Shown here: in pieces, positions 24,212-35,894 of the stretch | Numbering within the stretch: position 1 is the stretch's first letter | Layout of the letters: each line of letters opens with the position of its first letter | The notes under the pieces: model-generated | What the model was told of the DNA's origin: nothing | What the model saw: the letters and a program-made list of their open reading frames with translations, nothing else | Databases searched by the model: none | Assembly: GCF_023278565.1 (NCBI RefSeq) | Contig: NC_064679.1 | Coordinates: forward strand, 4,030,001 to 4,094,000 | Length of the DNA: 64,000 nucleotides | Reading direction: 5' to 3' | Source: Colletotrichum lupini | Lineage: Eukaryota > Ascomycota > Sordariomycetes > Glomerellales > Glomerellaceae | Program-made: the position numbers and the translations under genes

Positions 24212-25607
24212 ATGAATCCATTTCAGAGAGCATACACTGCCGCGAGTTGGAAATATCTTCCGAGACAGAAGTGCACACTGTAATCTGGTCTGGTTTGGCG
24301 TCCGCGTGCAGGCCAAGTTAGTGCCGGCATCACATTATCAAAAAGCTACCAGACGAAGTCTCCGAAGCGAAGGATACAGCGATGCCTATGCGTTTCATTA
24401 CTTGGGCCATAGAGGCAGCCCGGAACTCTACTCAACAAACACCTATTACGATACACTGGCCTTAGGATTGCCAGCGATATTGGGACACCCATCTTTTGGG
24501 ATTACTGGGAGAGCATCACGCCGAGCCCGCGAGGCGCCGTCAGATCCCACCCAAAGATGTGGGCCAACATGATGGCTTGAGGTTGGCAGACTATAAGGTA
24601 TCCATCGCGCCAGCTCAAGAAGGCCGAAGAAAGGGTAGGAGAACAGCTGCCCGCTGTGTGCCCAGATCACAACGACTCGGCGCTTTCGGGTGCGGGGCCG
24701 GCAAGTCGGGTCGATCAGCGTGCCGGGAGCCGTGTACAAAACATGAGCCGCAGAGCGCATTCGTCTGATGTTGACAAACTGCACTCCATGAGTCGGAAGA
24801 AACCGAGCAGCTCGCAGATATCCCCTCCCCTCCTAGGCGAATAATTGCCTTTTGGAGATACGTAGTAGCGAATAGCATGATGATCCGAAGAAAGGAAACA
24901 AGCTTTCCAGATCCGGGGCCCCTTCAATCTCTCCGACCCCATATTGTGAATCAAGTAAGTAGGCGACAACGGTCAAGGGTTGAACACGTCAAACCAATTA
25001 AGCATCTCAATACCCGCCCGCTTCGAAACAAGCGTAAATTGACTCCAACCGGCGACTGCCATCTGCGTAGCCCTGGCCCTGGCCTCTGATTGAGGGGTAA
25101 GTCGGAGAACGGAGGCAAGCAAGCAAAGTTGCCTCTTTCGGCCAGCGGTAGTCTACGTGATACAACCCTCCTTGGTGTCGTGATATTTCCTCTTCGGGCA
25201 CTCTGAGAGCGACACTCCGCCCTCAAAAGAGAATGGTCTTCTCCCATATGCTGCAAACGGGCCCTTTCTGCATCTCACGTACCTTCCATCTTCTTGTTTC
25301 GGAGCAACTTCCGCTCTCTTCGCCGCCACCATTGCAGCTTTCAGCTCATTCCATTCGTTAAGATCGCGATCATGATCGCGTGGGATTTTCCACCAAGCGC
25401 AGTGATGCGTGTTTTGGCAGCTGGCCTGGCCTTGTAAGTCAATTTCGGTCCGTGATGATGAGTGGTTTTCTTGTATGTTTAAATGCGAACGCGAGGCAAG
25501 TGCTCTAGCATTTCGTGTAAAACCAGCCAGGCTCCCTCGAGACAATCCTGAGGGTGCATTTTTCGAAATTCTGTGAGCGTCACAACCCCATATCTTCATC
25601 TCTCGCG
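24212..25607. other. Intergenic, cellulase promoter side
   Basis: 1.4 kb without a supported gene. Short open frames on both strands overlap each other and show no family signal. The promoter of the GH5 cellulase must lie in the right half. Confidence 0.45.
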
Positions 25608-27804
25608 ATGAGATCAGACATCAGCCTCACCGTGCTAGTGGCATTGGCCCAGATAACCTCCGCCCAACAAACGCCGTACGGCCAATGCGGTGGCAGCGGC
25701 TGGACGGGACCGACGACATGTACAGCCGGATGGCACTGTGAAAAGGCAAACGAGTGTAAGTCTCTGCCCAGGTCCCTCATGAACAACATCTAATTCCAGT
25801 GCCAGGGTACTCACAGTGTCTCGAGGGATCTGGCTCCTCGCCAACCACTCTTCTTACGTCAACTTCGAGGCCCCCTGCTGGAACAACGACAACTTCACGC
25901 GCGACAAGCTCATCTCATTTAACAAGCTCTATTAGATCTTCGTCTGCCAGCGCAGCGCCCACGGCTTGTTCTGGTTCTTTTAGCGACATCTCTGGGGCGG
26001 ATTATGTCAAGGCTATGACCCCGGGGTGGAACCTGGGCAACACTCTTGATGCTATCCCTAACGAGGGATCTTGGAACAACCCACCTGTTGTCGAACAGAC
26101 GTTCGATGATGTTAAGGCTGCCGGTTTCAAGAGCGTTCGTATCCCGGGTGAGTCTATATCCATATCTAATATGTGTCACCATCGATATTGACGGTACGGC
26201 AGTCACCTACAATGATCACTTCACCAGCGCAGCGCCCAACTACACCGTTGACGCGGCATGGTTGCAACGTGTTTCGGATGTAGTTGACATGGCCACTGCC
26301 CGAGGCCTTTACGTTCTCACAAACGTCCATCACGGTAAGAACACCCATTTCTATCCATCTATCAACAAACTGACGCGCCATGAATAGACTCCTGGAACTG
26401 GGCCGACGTGACAAAAGCGACCTCAGATGCAGAAATTCAAGCCCTGAATGACAAATTCTACAATCTCTGGCTCCAAATCGGCCGCAAGCTCGCCTGCAAG
26501 CCCAACCTCGTCTCCTTCGAATCCATCAACGAACCCCCCGCCACAACAGCCGACCACGGCGCCCGCATAAACACCCTCAACGACCTCTTCCTCAAAGCCC
26601 TCGCCGACAGCGGCGGCTTCAACACGCGCCGCGTCGTCAACCTCGTCGGCGGCGGCATGGACGCCACCAAGACGACGCAGTGGTTCAAGGCGCCCGCGAG
26701 CATCAAGAACCCCTGGGTGCTGCACTACCACGTCTACAGCCCGTACGACTTCATCTTCTCCGCGTGGGGCAAGACGATTTGGGGCTCGGACGCGGATAAG
26801 GCTGCCATGAGAAACGAGATGGCGATTGTGAGGGGGAATTTCTCGGATGTGCCGCTGGTGATTGGGGAGTTTGACGCGAGTCCGCTGAATACTGAGCCTG
26901 CTGCAAGGTGGAAGTGGACGGATCAGTTTGTGAGGACGGCGGCGGAGTTGAATACTGCTGTTGTGATTTGGGATAATGGGTTGGATCACCTTGATCGCAG
27001 TGCCCATGCCTGGCGAGACCCGACTTCGCTCGCCATTCTGAATACCGCCGTCAAGGGGGTGAAGAATTCCTTGCCGGATAGCACTACGGATGCATCAGCC
27101 ACGACGCAGTCATCATCCGCATACATCTGGAACAAGGTTGGCACTGCGCTGGCGGATCAGACTCTCCCCTGGTTGTTCAACGGCAACACCCTACAGTCAG
27201 TAAAGACCAACACTGGAACCACGTTGGCTGCGAATACAGATTACACCGCATCAGCATCCTCAATAACCTTCAAGGCCGCCTTTTTGTCAAAGTATTTGAG
27301 TGCCACTGCTGCGCCAGGGAGCAAGGCGAACCTGACCTTGGCGTTCTCCGCGGGAGCGACGTCGCAGGTCGAAATCGTGCAGTGGGATGTCCCGGTGGCG
27401 AGTGCGACGAGCTCCACGGCCGTTGCGGGAGCCGACTTGAAGATCCCCGTCACCTACAAGGGACTCAAGACGGTTGCTGCTGTTAAGGCTTTGCGGAGTG
27501 ATGGGGTTTACTTGTTTGATGACTGGACGCAGTATCTTGGACCGTTGCAGCAGGCTCATATTGTAAGTCATCCTTTCCAAACGGATCCTGGAAACCATGG
27601 TTCCTTTGGGTCGGGCTGTAGAAGAGCACGTACTGACATCGATGATAGACTTTCAACGGGCAGTGGAACTTTGACGGCGGCAACATCATCCTACCTTCTG
27701 CTACGGTTCAGGCTGTTATTTCCGCTGGGAAGGCGACAACGTTTACTTTTGAGTTTTACCCGAGGGTTCCTGGGAACAACATAACTTATACTTTGAACCC
27801 ATGA
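25608..27804 (+). CDS. Secreted GH5 endoglucanase with CBM1 and X2-like module
   Basis: Five exons, 25608-25755, 25800-26147, 26203-26334, 26388-27562 and 27649-27804, encode 652 residues; all four introns (44, 55, 53, 86 bp) have consensus ends and preserve phase. [20 protein letters not shown] is a signal peptide. Residues 21-60 are a CBM1 cellulose-binding domain ([11 protein letters not shown], four Cys). A Ser/Thr linker follows, then a GH5 domain starting [11 protein letters not shown]. The acid/base Glu is in SINEPP and the nucleophile Glu in VIGEFDAS. After about residue 430, the segment from [14 protein letters not shown] to the end resembles an X2 (CBM_X2) Ig-like module. It hydrolyses beta-1,4-glucan outside the cell. 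The catalytic domain and X2 look bacterial in style while CBM1 is fungal. An LTR element begins 53 bp past the stop. Confidence 0.93.
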
Positions 27805-27851
27805 GTAAATGTTCTGGAGCGAAGCTGTTTTCTAGGCTATGAGCTTTGAGC

Positions 27852-27856
27852 AAATC
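27852..27856. repeat. Target site duplication AAATC (left)
   Basis: Five bases identical to 34887-34891, directly outside the left LTR. Confidence 0.85.
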
Positions 27857-28058
27857 TGTCGGATTGGAAGTCCAATTCGACCGCGGCATCCAGCCGACTG
27901 CGCAGGGGCTAATTAGGGGCCCTATATACGATTATCGTAGCCAGCTTAACCTACGGTTAGAACCTCCTTTTTATACCTACGTAGATATTTATATAGTTTA
28001 ATTAATCTCTTCGTTAACTATAGTTCGAACTAACTACCCTATTATAGGGATACTAATA
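27857..28058 (+). repeat. Left LTR of Copia element
   Basis: 202 bp, begins TGTCGG and ends CTAATA (originally probably ..CA). Compared with the right LTR the visible differences are transitions of the RIP type in both directions, so each copy was mutated independently. Confidence 0.9.
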
Positions 28059-31000
28059 CTAATTAATAATTAAATTCTACTATTATAGATCGGTAAGGTA
28101 TTTTATTATATAAAAGAGATAACTTTTTAATACCGTACGGGATAGGAGATTCGTACTAATTAACCTTATAAAAGTAAATAAAAAAGGGGGCGATTTTTAA
28201 ATACCGTACGGAATTAAGTAATCGTAGCCCTTTATTACTTACGAGAGGTCGACGTTTATTATATTAAACTACGTTAATTAACGGAACCGCTTAAGTAACT
28301 AGCCTTTTACCGTTACCCTAAGTAGCTTTTTTATTAAACAATTTTTTTATAGCCGGCCCGCGATTAGAAATTAACTAGTTAAATTAATAAAAGTACGATA
28401 TAAAAAAGCACCGCGTAATTAAAAAAGGGGATCTTTAAATATAAATATTCTTACTTAGTAATAAAAGTAATTTTATAAAAGTTATTAAGCTAAGAGATCT
28501 ATAGTATATAAGAAAGTCTATTATTACGAGGACCTTATAAATATAACCTTAAGCCCGCGATTTAGATAACTTCCTCATAGCTCCCTTAACTACCCCCCGG
28601 GTATTACTTAAGAATATAATATAAAGGACGGTTTAACGAGGGAGGAGGGGATTTAGAGGTCTTAATAGTATCGAGCTAAGAGTATTACGGATCTCGGAGA
28701 TTAACTTAAGAAAAAGGCAGTTACCCTAAAATAGTCCTATAACCTCTTACTAAAGTTATTATTAGCTTAAAAAAAGGCTAAAAAAGACGAGGATCTAAGG
28801 GGAAAAGAAAAGAATTTTCTAAAGGGCTACTAAAGGGCTTCTTTTTTATATTAGCTCCCGGCGCGAGATTACTAATTTTAAGAAATTAACTAAGGAAGCT
28901 ATTTAGAAATTATAAAAAGTACGAGGCTTAAGAGGCTAGAAGTATACGGGATAGTAAAAATCGGAAACTAATAAAGATCCTAAGACTAATTATTATATCT
29001 TCTTACGGTAATATAAACGTTTACCGCTACTATTATTAAAAAGAACTACTAAAACCTACTTTTTTTTATTAAACAAAAAAGAGGATCTTAGTAAGTACGA
29101 TAGCTAGCGATTTAAAAGGGTAGTAGTAATTATTAGAAATAATAAAAACGAGAGTAGTAGCGAGACGGTAAGAGGAAGTAGGAATTTCCTAGACCTTAAT
29201 AAATTTATTAAGTAGTAAAAATACGGATTTATTATAACCCGCGCGCGGATTAGATATATCCTTATTAAAATTAAATACGCTAGCGACTATTAATATAGGT
29301 ATAAGCTAGAGTACGACCCTTAGCGAGTTAGGGTAAGGAAGAAGAGGACGAAACCCGATCTTAAATAGAATCCTAATCCTTTATAAGTAGGTAAATATTA
29401 ACCCGGATTATTAGGGAGTATAGATATATAGAATTGCGGATTAGCTTAATAATAAGTAAATTAATATAGTATTAATCTATTTAATTAAGGTTTATAAGAA
29501 AAAGGGGCTATAGGGGTAACCCCTATTTTACGAAATCGTAGACGACCTTAGCTATTAGCTAGACGAATAGTTCGCGAGCGTAAGCCTAGGAATTACGAAA
29601 GTAGTTAATAAATTCTTTTACGGGCGAGGGGTATTACTAGCGTAATTATAATCGCAAGAGCTATACGAAATACTAATAGCGATAATTATAGAGGAGGAAT
29701 TCGTACTATAGAACTAGGTATAAGTCGATAGAGCGTATAATCGCTTTAACGAATTTAAAAAAAGGGTAAACGACTTAGATTTCCTCTCTATAATTACTAA
29801 CGGAAATCTATTATTATAAAAGGATATACCGGGGCAAAATATAGTGCTAGAAGTACGATAATTAATAATTCTGCTTATTTCGATTTATAACTCGTTACTA
29901 TTACTAACGTAAAATTCGGCGCCGATTAGCTAATAAGAAAGGAGGTAGACGACCTAAAGTTATTAATAGTACGTAGCGACGTAAGGATCGTATATAGATA
30001 CCGAAAATCTAGTAGTAAATACGAGGTAATTTATAGACTTTAAAAAGATCTTTTTAAAAGAGAAATTATATTCTAAAGGGAAGTATAAGGTCTTATAAGA
30101 AACCCTAACGATATTTTACGATTATTACGAAAAAGTTAGAATTAGGGAATATTAGTATTATTTAGTAATTAATATTGTACTCGTAAGTAAAGCTTTTAAT
30201 TATTATTACGAAGCGGTACGTAATCTCGATCGAAACGACTTTTTTAGTATAATTAACGTAATCCGAAGCCGCTTTAAGACTTATAATAGGAACCTAGAGC
30301 TCTTATCTAAGCTATGAGCGATTTTTTTCGTATCTATAGCTAGGATAATAGAGGGTAAATTGTGAGTAGAGATCCTTAAAGAGCTTATTAATTAAATTAA
30401 TAAGCTAGCGAAAACCTAGCTAAATAAGGGGATAAACGAGCGGAAAGTTAGATATCTTTATATTATAATATAGCGTATATTAGAGATAAAAATTATTTTA
30501 TATTAAGTACTTAAAGATTACGAGACGCTCTACTCGAGGCTAAGATCTAGTTTTAATATTAAAATAAGAATGCCGCGCTAAACCTATTTCTAAGTATACG
30601 ACGGCCCTTATTAATAATATTAAGTCGATCGAACGTATAATAAGAAAGGAAAAGAGGCTAGATACGGTAATCGCTAATAAAGAGGCCTAGATTTATTAAA
30701 TAGGTAGAGATTTAACTTATAGGTAGGGTAATAAAAAAAGTAATACTATATTTATAAAAAGGATAGATATTAGTTAAGTAACTACTCTAAAAAAGAGCGT
30801 ACTAAATTATACGAATAGTATAGAAAGTTAAGGGTAGTAAATAGTAAAACTAGCCCTCGTCGGTTTAACTAATTCTTTATTATATATAAGGGTAGATCCG
30901 GGGGTACGGAACTTAGCGACGGTAGTTAAAGTAGCGGCCTAAAGTATATACCCCCTATAGGAAATTCGGAAAATAAGGAAGATCTTACCCCCTATACTAA

Positions 31001-34000
31001 CGAATTAGATTATAACGAAATTAACGATATTAATTATTCTTTTTTTACCCCGTTAGCCTCCGGAGGATATACGAGGCTAAATAAATAGAGGGTAGTAAAA
31101 GCTCTTAATAAGTAGGCTTTTATTTATAAATAGTAAGGGAAGGTCCCTTAGATAACGGATACGGAGGCGGCCGAAAGGGCGAATTTAATAAAGCCAGAGC
31201 CTATTCTCTTAATAATTAAAGAGAAGACGTTATCTTTTTTAATATTTAAAAAAAAGGAATATAGTGCTAAGTAAATCTAGGGGTAGCTAGAGGGGTCTTT
31301 TTTATACTACCTAGATCCCTTAAATACTAAGCTCGTATAAGTATTCTACGTAAGCGAAAGGTACGGCCTAGACAATTTTTATAAGATTATCCTAGATACT
31401 AAGGTATTATAATAGTTAACTAGAAAAAAAGGGTAATTTTAAGCACTATAAAAGATTACGCTAATAATACTTAATATATTAACGGTAGGTATTATGAGGA
31501 TTAGTTTCGGCTTAGGTAAGGAAATTATCGCCCTAAGTATAATAAAAGTAGAGACGTACTTCGGAACGATAACTTTCTATATTTTACTTATTAATACCCC
31601 ATTTCTCTTATATCTAAAAGATATAGATCGACTAGGTATTATATTTAATAATATAAAAAATAGAATCTCTAGCGGTAAGTACTTCGAAGTAGTCGAACGA
31701 TAATAGGGGTATATATTTATAAAGCTTATTAACGATACGAAGTTAATTAATTACTTAACGGAAAGTGAGCTTAGAAAACTATACTGGAGATTTAGGTACC
31801 TATCGGTTACGAGGCTATATAACTTCCTAAAGTAATTAAGTAATGATAATATCGAAATAGGGGCGCTAGAGTAGTTAACGAAAGTATGCTATTAATACTA
31901 AATAAATGCGTAGAGCTTACGTAAATTTAAGTTTAAATTGCGTAATAAGCTTAACTTTAACTAGGAAATCGTCGTTAATATCTTTTACTTAAATAGTCGG
32001 TTAGTACTATATATAATCGACGTAGCTATATCCTTTTAAGTAAGGTAATTCCTCCGGGATCTATAAGTAAAAATAGTATAGGTAGCCCTACGAAAAAGCT
32101 AGATCGATATATACTAGGGACCGCTAGACGGTATTAGAACCGACGCTAGTACTAGCTTTAAGTCGATAGAATTTAGGGATAATATAACGGCCTACGGTAT
32201 ATAGCTAAAAGTCGTACTCGTTAAAGCGTACTATAGTATTAAAAAGGTAGAAAGGGTATACTAATAATTAAAAAGGGCGTTTAGAATTATTAAAGAGGAA
32301 AATCCGGATTTTATTAACGACGAATGCCTCTAAATAGTACTTAAATATTATAACGATACTATAGGGCTTAACGGACTTATATTAACGCTATTAGTATTTA
32401 GAGTATATTTAAGAACGACCTTAGCCTCGCTACCGTTACTAAGTATAAGCTAACGAGCCTAAGTAATTAAAAAAGTAATACGGGTACTGCGCGAGGTAAG
32501 TATAAAAAAGTAAGTTAATAAGGTAATTATTATACGCAATAGGCCCGATATAGGGGATAATTTAGATATACTATTAAATTTAGATATATAAGTATAGCGC
32601 GAAATTACTTAATAGTAGGCTGGGCTATATAAGTTAATTTCTATTAACGAGCGCTTTTATATAGTTACGAGAGATCGCGACTAGCTACTCGAAATATTAA
32701 TTATAGTAATTAGACCGTATTATATAGACCCTAACGAGGTGATTTTTAACTTATAAAAAAAAGAAGAGCTAGGGGAAACTATATAACCCGCGGTAGAGGT
32801 ATAGGAAATTATTTTTAACGAAATTATCGTAGTAATATTAATAAATAACGAGGAAGAGGAAATTGCCAAAAGGGTACTAATATTACTAACGAGACGTTAT
32901 AAAAGATTACGACGGTAAGCCCTAACACGGTAATTTATTATTAGCGACGAGGTAATTAATACTTTTTATATAGTAAAAAAGAAAGCCGATTTTAAGCTAG
33001 CGGTTAAACTACGTAAAGAAGGCATAATTATAATTACTAAAAAGCCGTATAAGGGATTAGATCTTATCGAAGTAGATACTCTTCGCGATCGAGGGGTCTA
33101 TCGATTTATCCTATACAACTTAGAAAAATATATAAACCTCTATATATTTAAATTACGAATAGTTCGTAAGATTAAAGGGAAAGGAATACCCTAGCTATAT
33201 AAGAAGTTTAGATATATAATTTAGGGGTTTAGCGACGTTAAAAAGGCGACGCTACTTATATAATCGCTTACTATATAGCGCTATAGCTAACGATTAATAA
33301 TAGTACTAATAGTATTATTACGGAAGAAGGGATACGAAATTTAGAGCCGTAATATTACTTAGGCCTATACCTAATTAGCTATAGGGCTTATAAGGAAAAT
33401 CCTAGCCTATTTACTAAAGGAAATGGTTAGTAAGTACTTAGAAAGTACGATTATTAAAGTGCTTAAGCTATTATATAGGCTCGTAAAATCGGGTACTTAT
33501 TAATAGGCTACTTATTACGATTTTTATATTAATTAACTATTAATAGTTACCTCTATATACGACCGGTGCTTACTAGTTACGGAGTACGAAGGCGATTAAT
33601 ATAGGATCGTCGGAATATAAACTAATAATATATTAAGCTTATTTAATATTAACTTTATAAAAAAGGAGGATAAGGAGCTTTAAAAAGCGGGCTTCGTAAC
33701 GAAGCTAAAAGAGGTCCTTATAATAAATACCCCCCTAGTATTTAACGGTAGGATTCTTATAATTAAAAGGGAAACCGTTGTTTTTTAATAAAAGGGGTAG
33801 GGCGAGAAGATTAACTTTATTAATCCGAACGTAACTAACGTTAAGAAGCGGTATAAGGCTAAGCTCGTACGAGGGGTATATATTATAAATATTTATTAGC
33901 TTAAAATAACTTTTAATTACGCTAAGGTAGCGCAGGCTATAGATTTAACTAAACGAGACGTCGAGGTACTTAATAAGCGGCTTAAGTAGTAATAGACGAA

Positions 34001-34684
34001 TCTTAATCGAGGTCTCGTTTACTACTTAATCGACCTTATAATTAATAAGCTCTATATCTTTGTTAATAAGTTATTTGCGAATAATAACGACCTTACTTCG
34101 TAATTAGGGTATATTATTATCCTAGTTAATAAGAGTATAGGCGAGAGCGAATTTATTATATATAGTAATATAATTTATTATTTATTAATTAAAAGTAAGT
34201 GGGTAATAAGAAGTGTGTTAGTATCGGAGGTCTATAGTATAGTTAACGGCGTTAACCTCTTTTATACGATTTTAACGATGCTAAGGAAGATTACTAATCG
34301 AATTAGCTTTCTATTTATTTTAATAGTTATTTATACCGATTCTTACTCGCTATATTAATACCTCGTTAAATTAGGAACGACGAAGGAAAAGAGGCTTATA
34401 ATTAATATTATAGCCCTTAGGTAATCGTACGAAAGGCGCGAGATACTCGAGATCCGTTAGATTAATAATAAAAATAACTTTATAAACGCTTTTACGAAAG
34501 TAGTACTAAATAAGGGATTAGAGTAATTCATAAGTAATAGAAAAGTTATTATACGAATAAAGGGATAGGTTATATAAAAAGAGTAGAGAAAAGGGGGAAA
34601 AGGAGACGACTTAGTAAACGGGCCCGAGGTCGAATTATATTTCTAACTATAGCGGTTAAATTAATAAAAAAAAGAGAAAGTTAG

Positions 34685-34886
34685 TATTAAATTAGAAGTC
34701 TAATTCGACCGCGGCATCTAGCCGACTACGTAGGGGCTAATTAGGGGCCTTATATATAATTATCGTAACTAGCCTAACCTACGGTTAGAACCTCCTTTTT
34801 ATACCTACGCAGATATTTATATAGTTTAATTAATCTCTTCGTTAACTACGGTTCGAACTAACTACCCTGTCATAGGGATACTAACA
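34685..34886 (+). repeat. Right LTR of Copia element
   Basis: 202 bp, begins TATTAA where the left copy has TGTCGG, and ends CTAACA. The same length as the left LTR shows no indels since insertion. Confidence 0.9.
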
Positions 34887-34891
34887 AAATC
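34887..34891. repeat. Target site duplication AAATC (right)
   Basis: Matches 27852-27856 and fixes the element's right border. Confidence 0.85.
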
Positions 34892-35894
34892 AGTATTTAT
34901 AAAAAGCTCGGGCTTGTTAAGTGTGGTTCTGTCTTCTTCGCAAATGTTCTGTAGCTTAATACATTCTCTGTAAATAGGTAGTTGACACTTATTTTCAAGC
35001 TTAATAGTATATACATAAAGGGCAAGGGTGTATTTGATCAGTTGTAATACAGATAAGTATTATATCACTACTATTCATCCCGTCTGTAGGTGGCTCAGTA
35101 TATAGCGATACTCTACTACATTGGCAGTCTGCCGTTATCCAAGGCCATAGGTTTCGTCAACTCCAGAGCCCGGGCTATGTAGCCAGGTCATTGTCGTGAT
35201 TCTCCAGTTTCCAGACATACAAAGCTAGGTGAGTGTCCTATGACATGCATAACAGTGCGAAGAGAGATCGGTAAGATTGTCGTCTATGTATTCGTGCACT
35301 AGAGAAGTTCACCTCCGTGCTTCAAGTGTTCCTTCTCGTTGCTGTTGTACGTTTGCTGAGCTAACACGTTCCCTCCCAAAACTTCTGGGGCACAGATGAC
35401 TTAACCAAGGGGGAGATGATGTGCCTCGCGACTGAACACAGTCGCGTCGGCGGAATATCATGATCCGATGCCCAAGAGGTTTCAGTCTCGGCACAGTGTT
35501 CATCCAGCAGCTAGGGAGGAGGGATGTGGCAACGGGTGCCTCGAAGCACCCTGGTGGGACGGCTAGGAAGCAATGGTATGCTTAGGTAGCATGGAATAGG
35601 CATCTAGTCGCTCTGAAGTTTTTATCAGTACAATAACTCGATAGCGAACGGCGAGTTTTGGATTTCCACGCCACTTTAAACTTGGACGTCACAGGAAGAA
35701 ATACGAGTTGCTGGTCTAGAATCCTACTTACTCAATCCTCAATAATCATCAACTAATGTCTCCAATCCGCCTCTATCCAAACACCGAACTTTACGAAACG
35801 AAGCGAGTGACCTCTGGCGGCGAGAAGCCTACCCCATGTCCCTCTTTCAAGAACCCATCATTGGCCGAACAGCCTGCCTATCTTCGGCATCACA
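34892..35894. other. Intergenic between Copia element and FAD oxidase
   Basis: One kilobase of normal-composition DNA with no supported gene. RIP-like composition stops close to the LTR border. Confidence 0.45.

Larger units (their letters stand above)
27857..34886 (+). mobile_element. RIP-inactivated Ty1/Copia LTR retrotransposon
   Basis: 7030 bp with 202-bp LTRs and a 5-bp target duplication. The interior is strongly TpA-rich with stops in every frame. Pol traces in Copia order on the plus strand are still readable. At 31,494-31,700 is a protease-integrase linker (NTPFLLYLKDIDRLG). The integrase core lies at about 32,140-32,440. Reverse transcriptase lies at about 33,000-33,660, including a degraded VGI-x-TNN that stands for the usual VGIQTDD. 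RNase H is at 34,060-34,510 (VLVSEVYSIVNGV, IYTDS, SYERREILEIR). Gag should lie upstream at about 28.1-31.4 kb but is not recognisable. The element cannot encode protein now. Integrase preceding RT excludes Gypsy. Confidence 0.93.

Noticed and set aside
31494..31703. 69-codon open frame in the Copia element
   Set aside because: Real pol remnant that escaped stops by chance; part of the dead element, not a separate gene.
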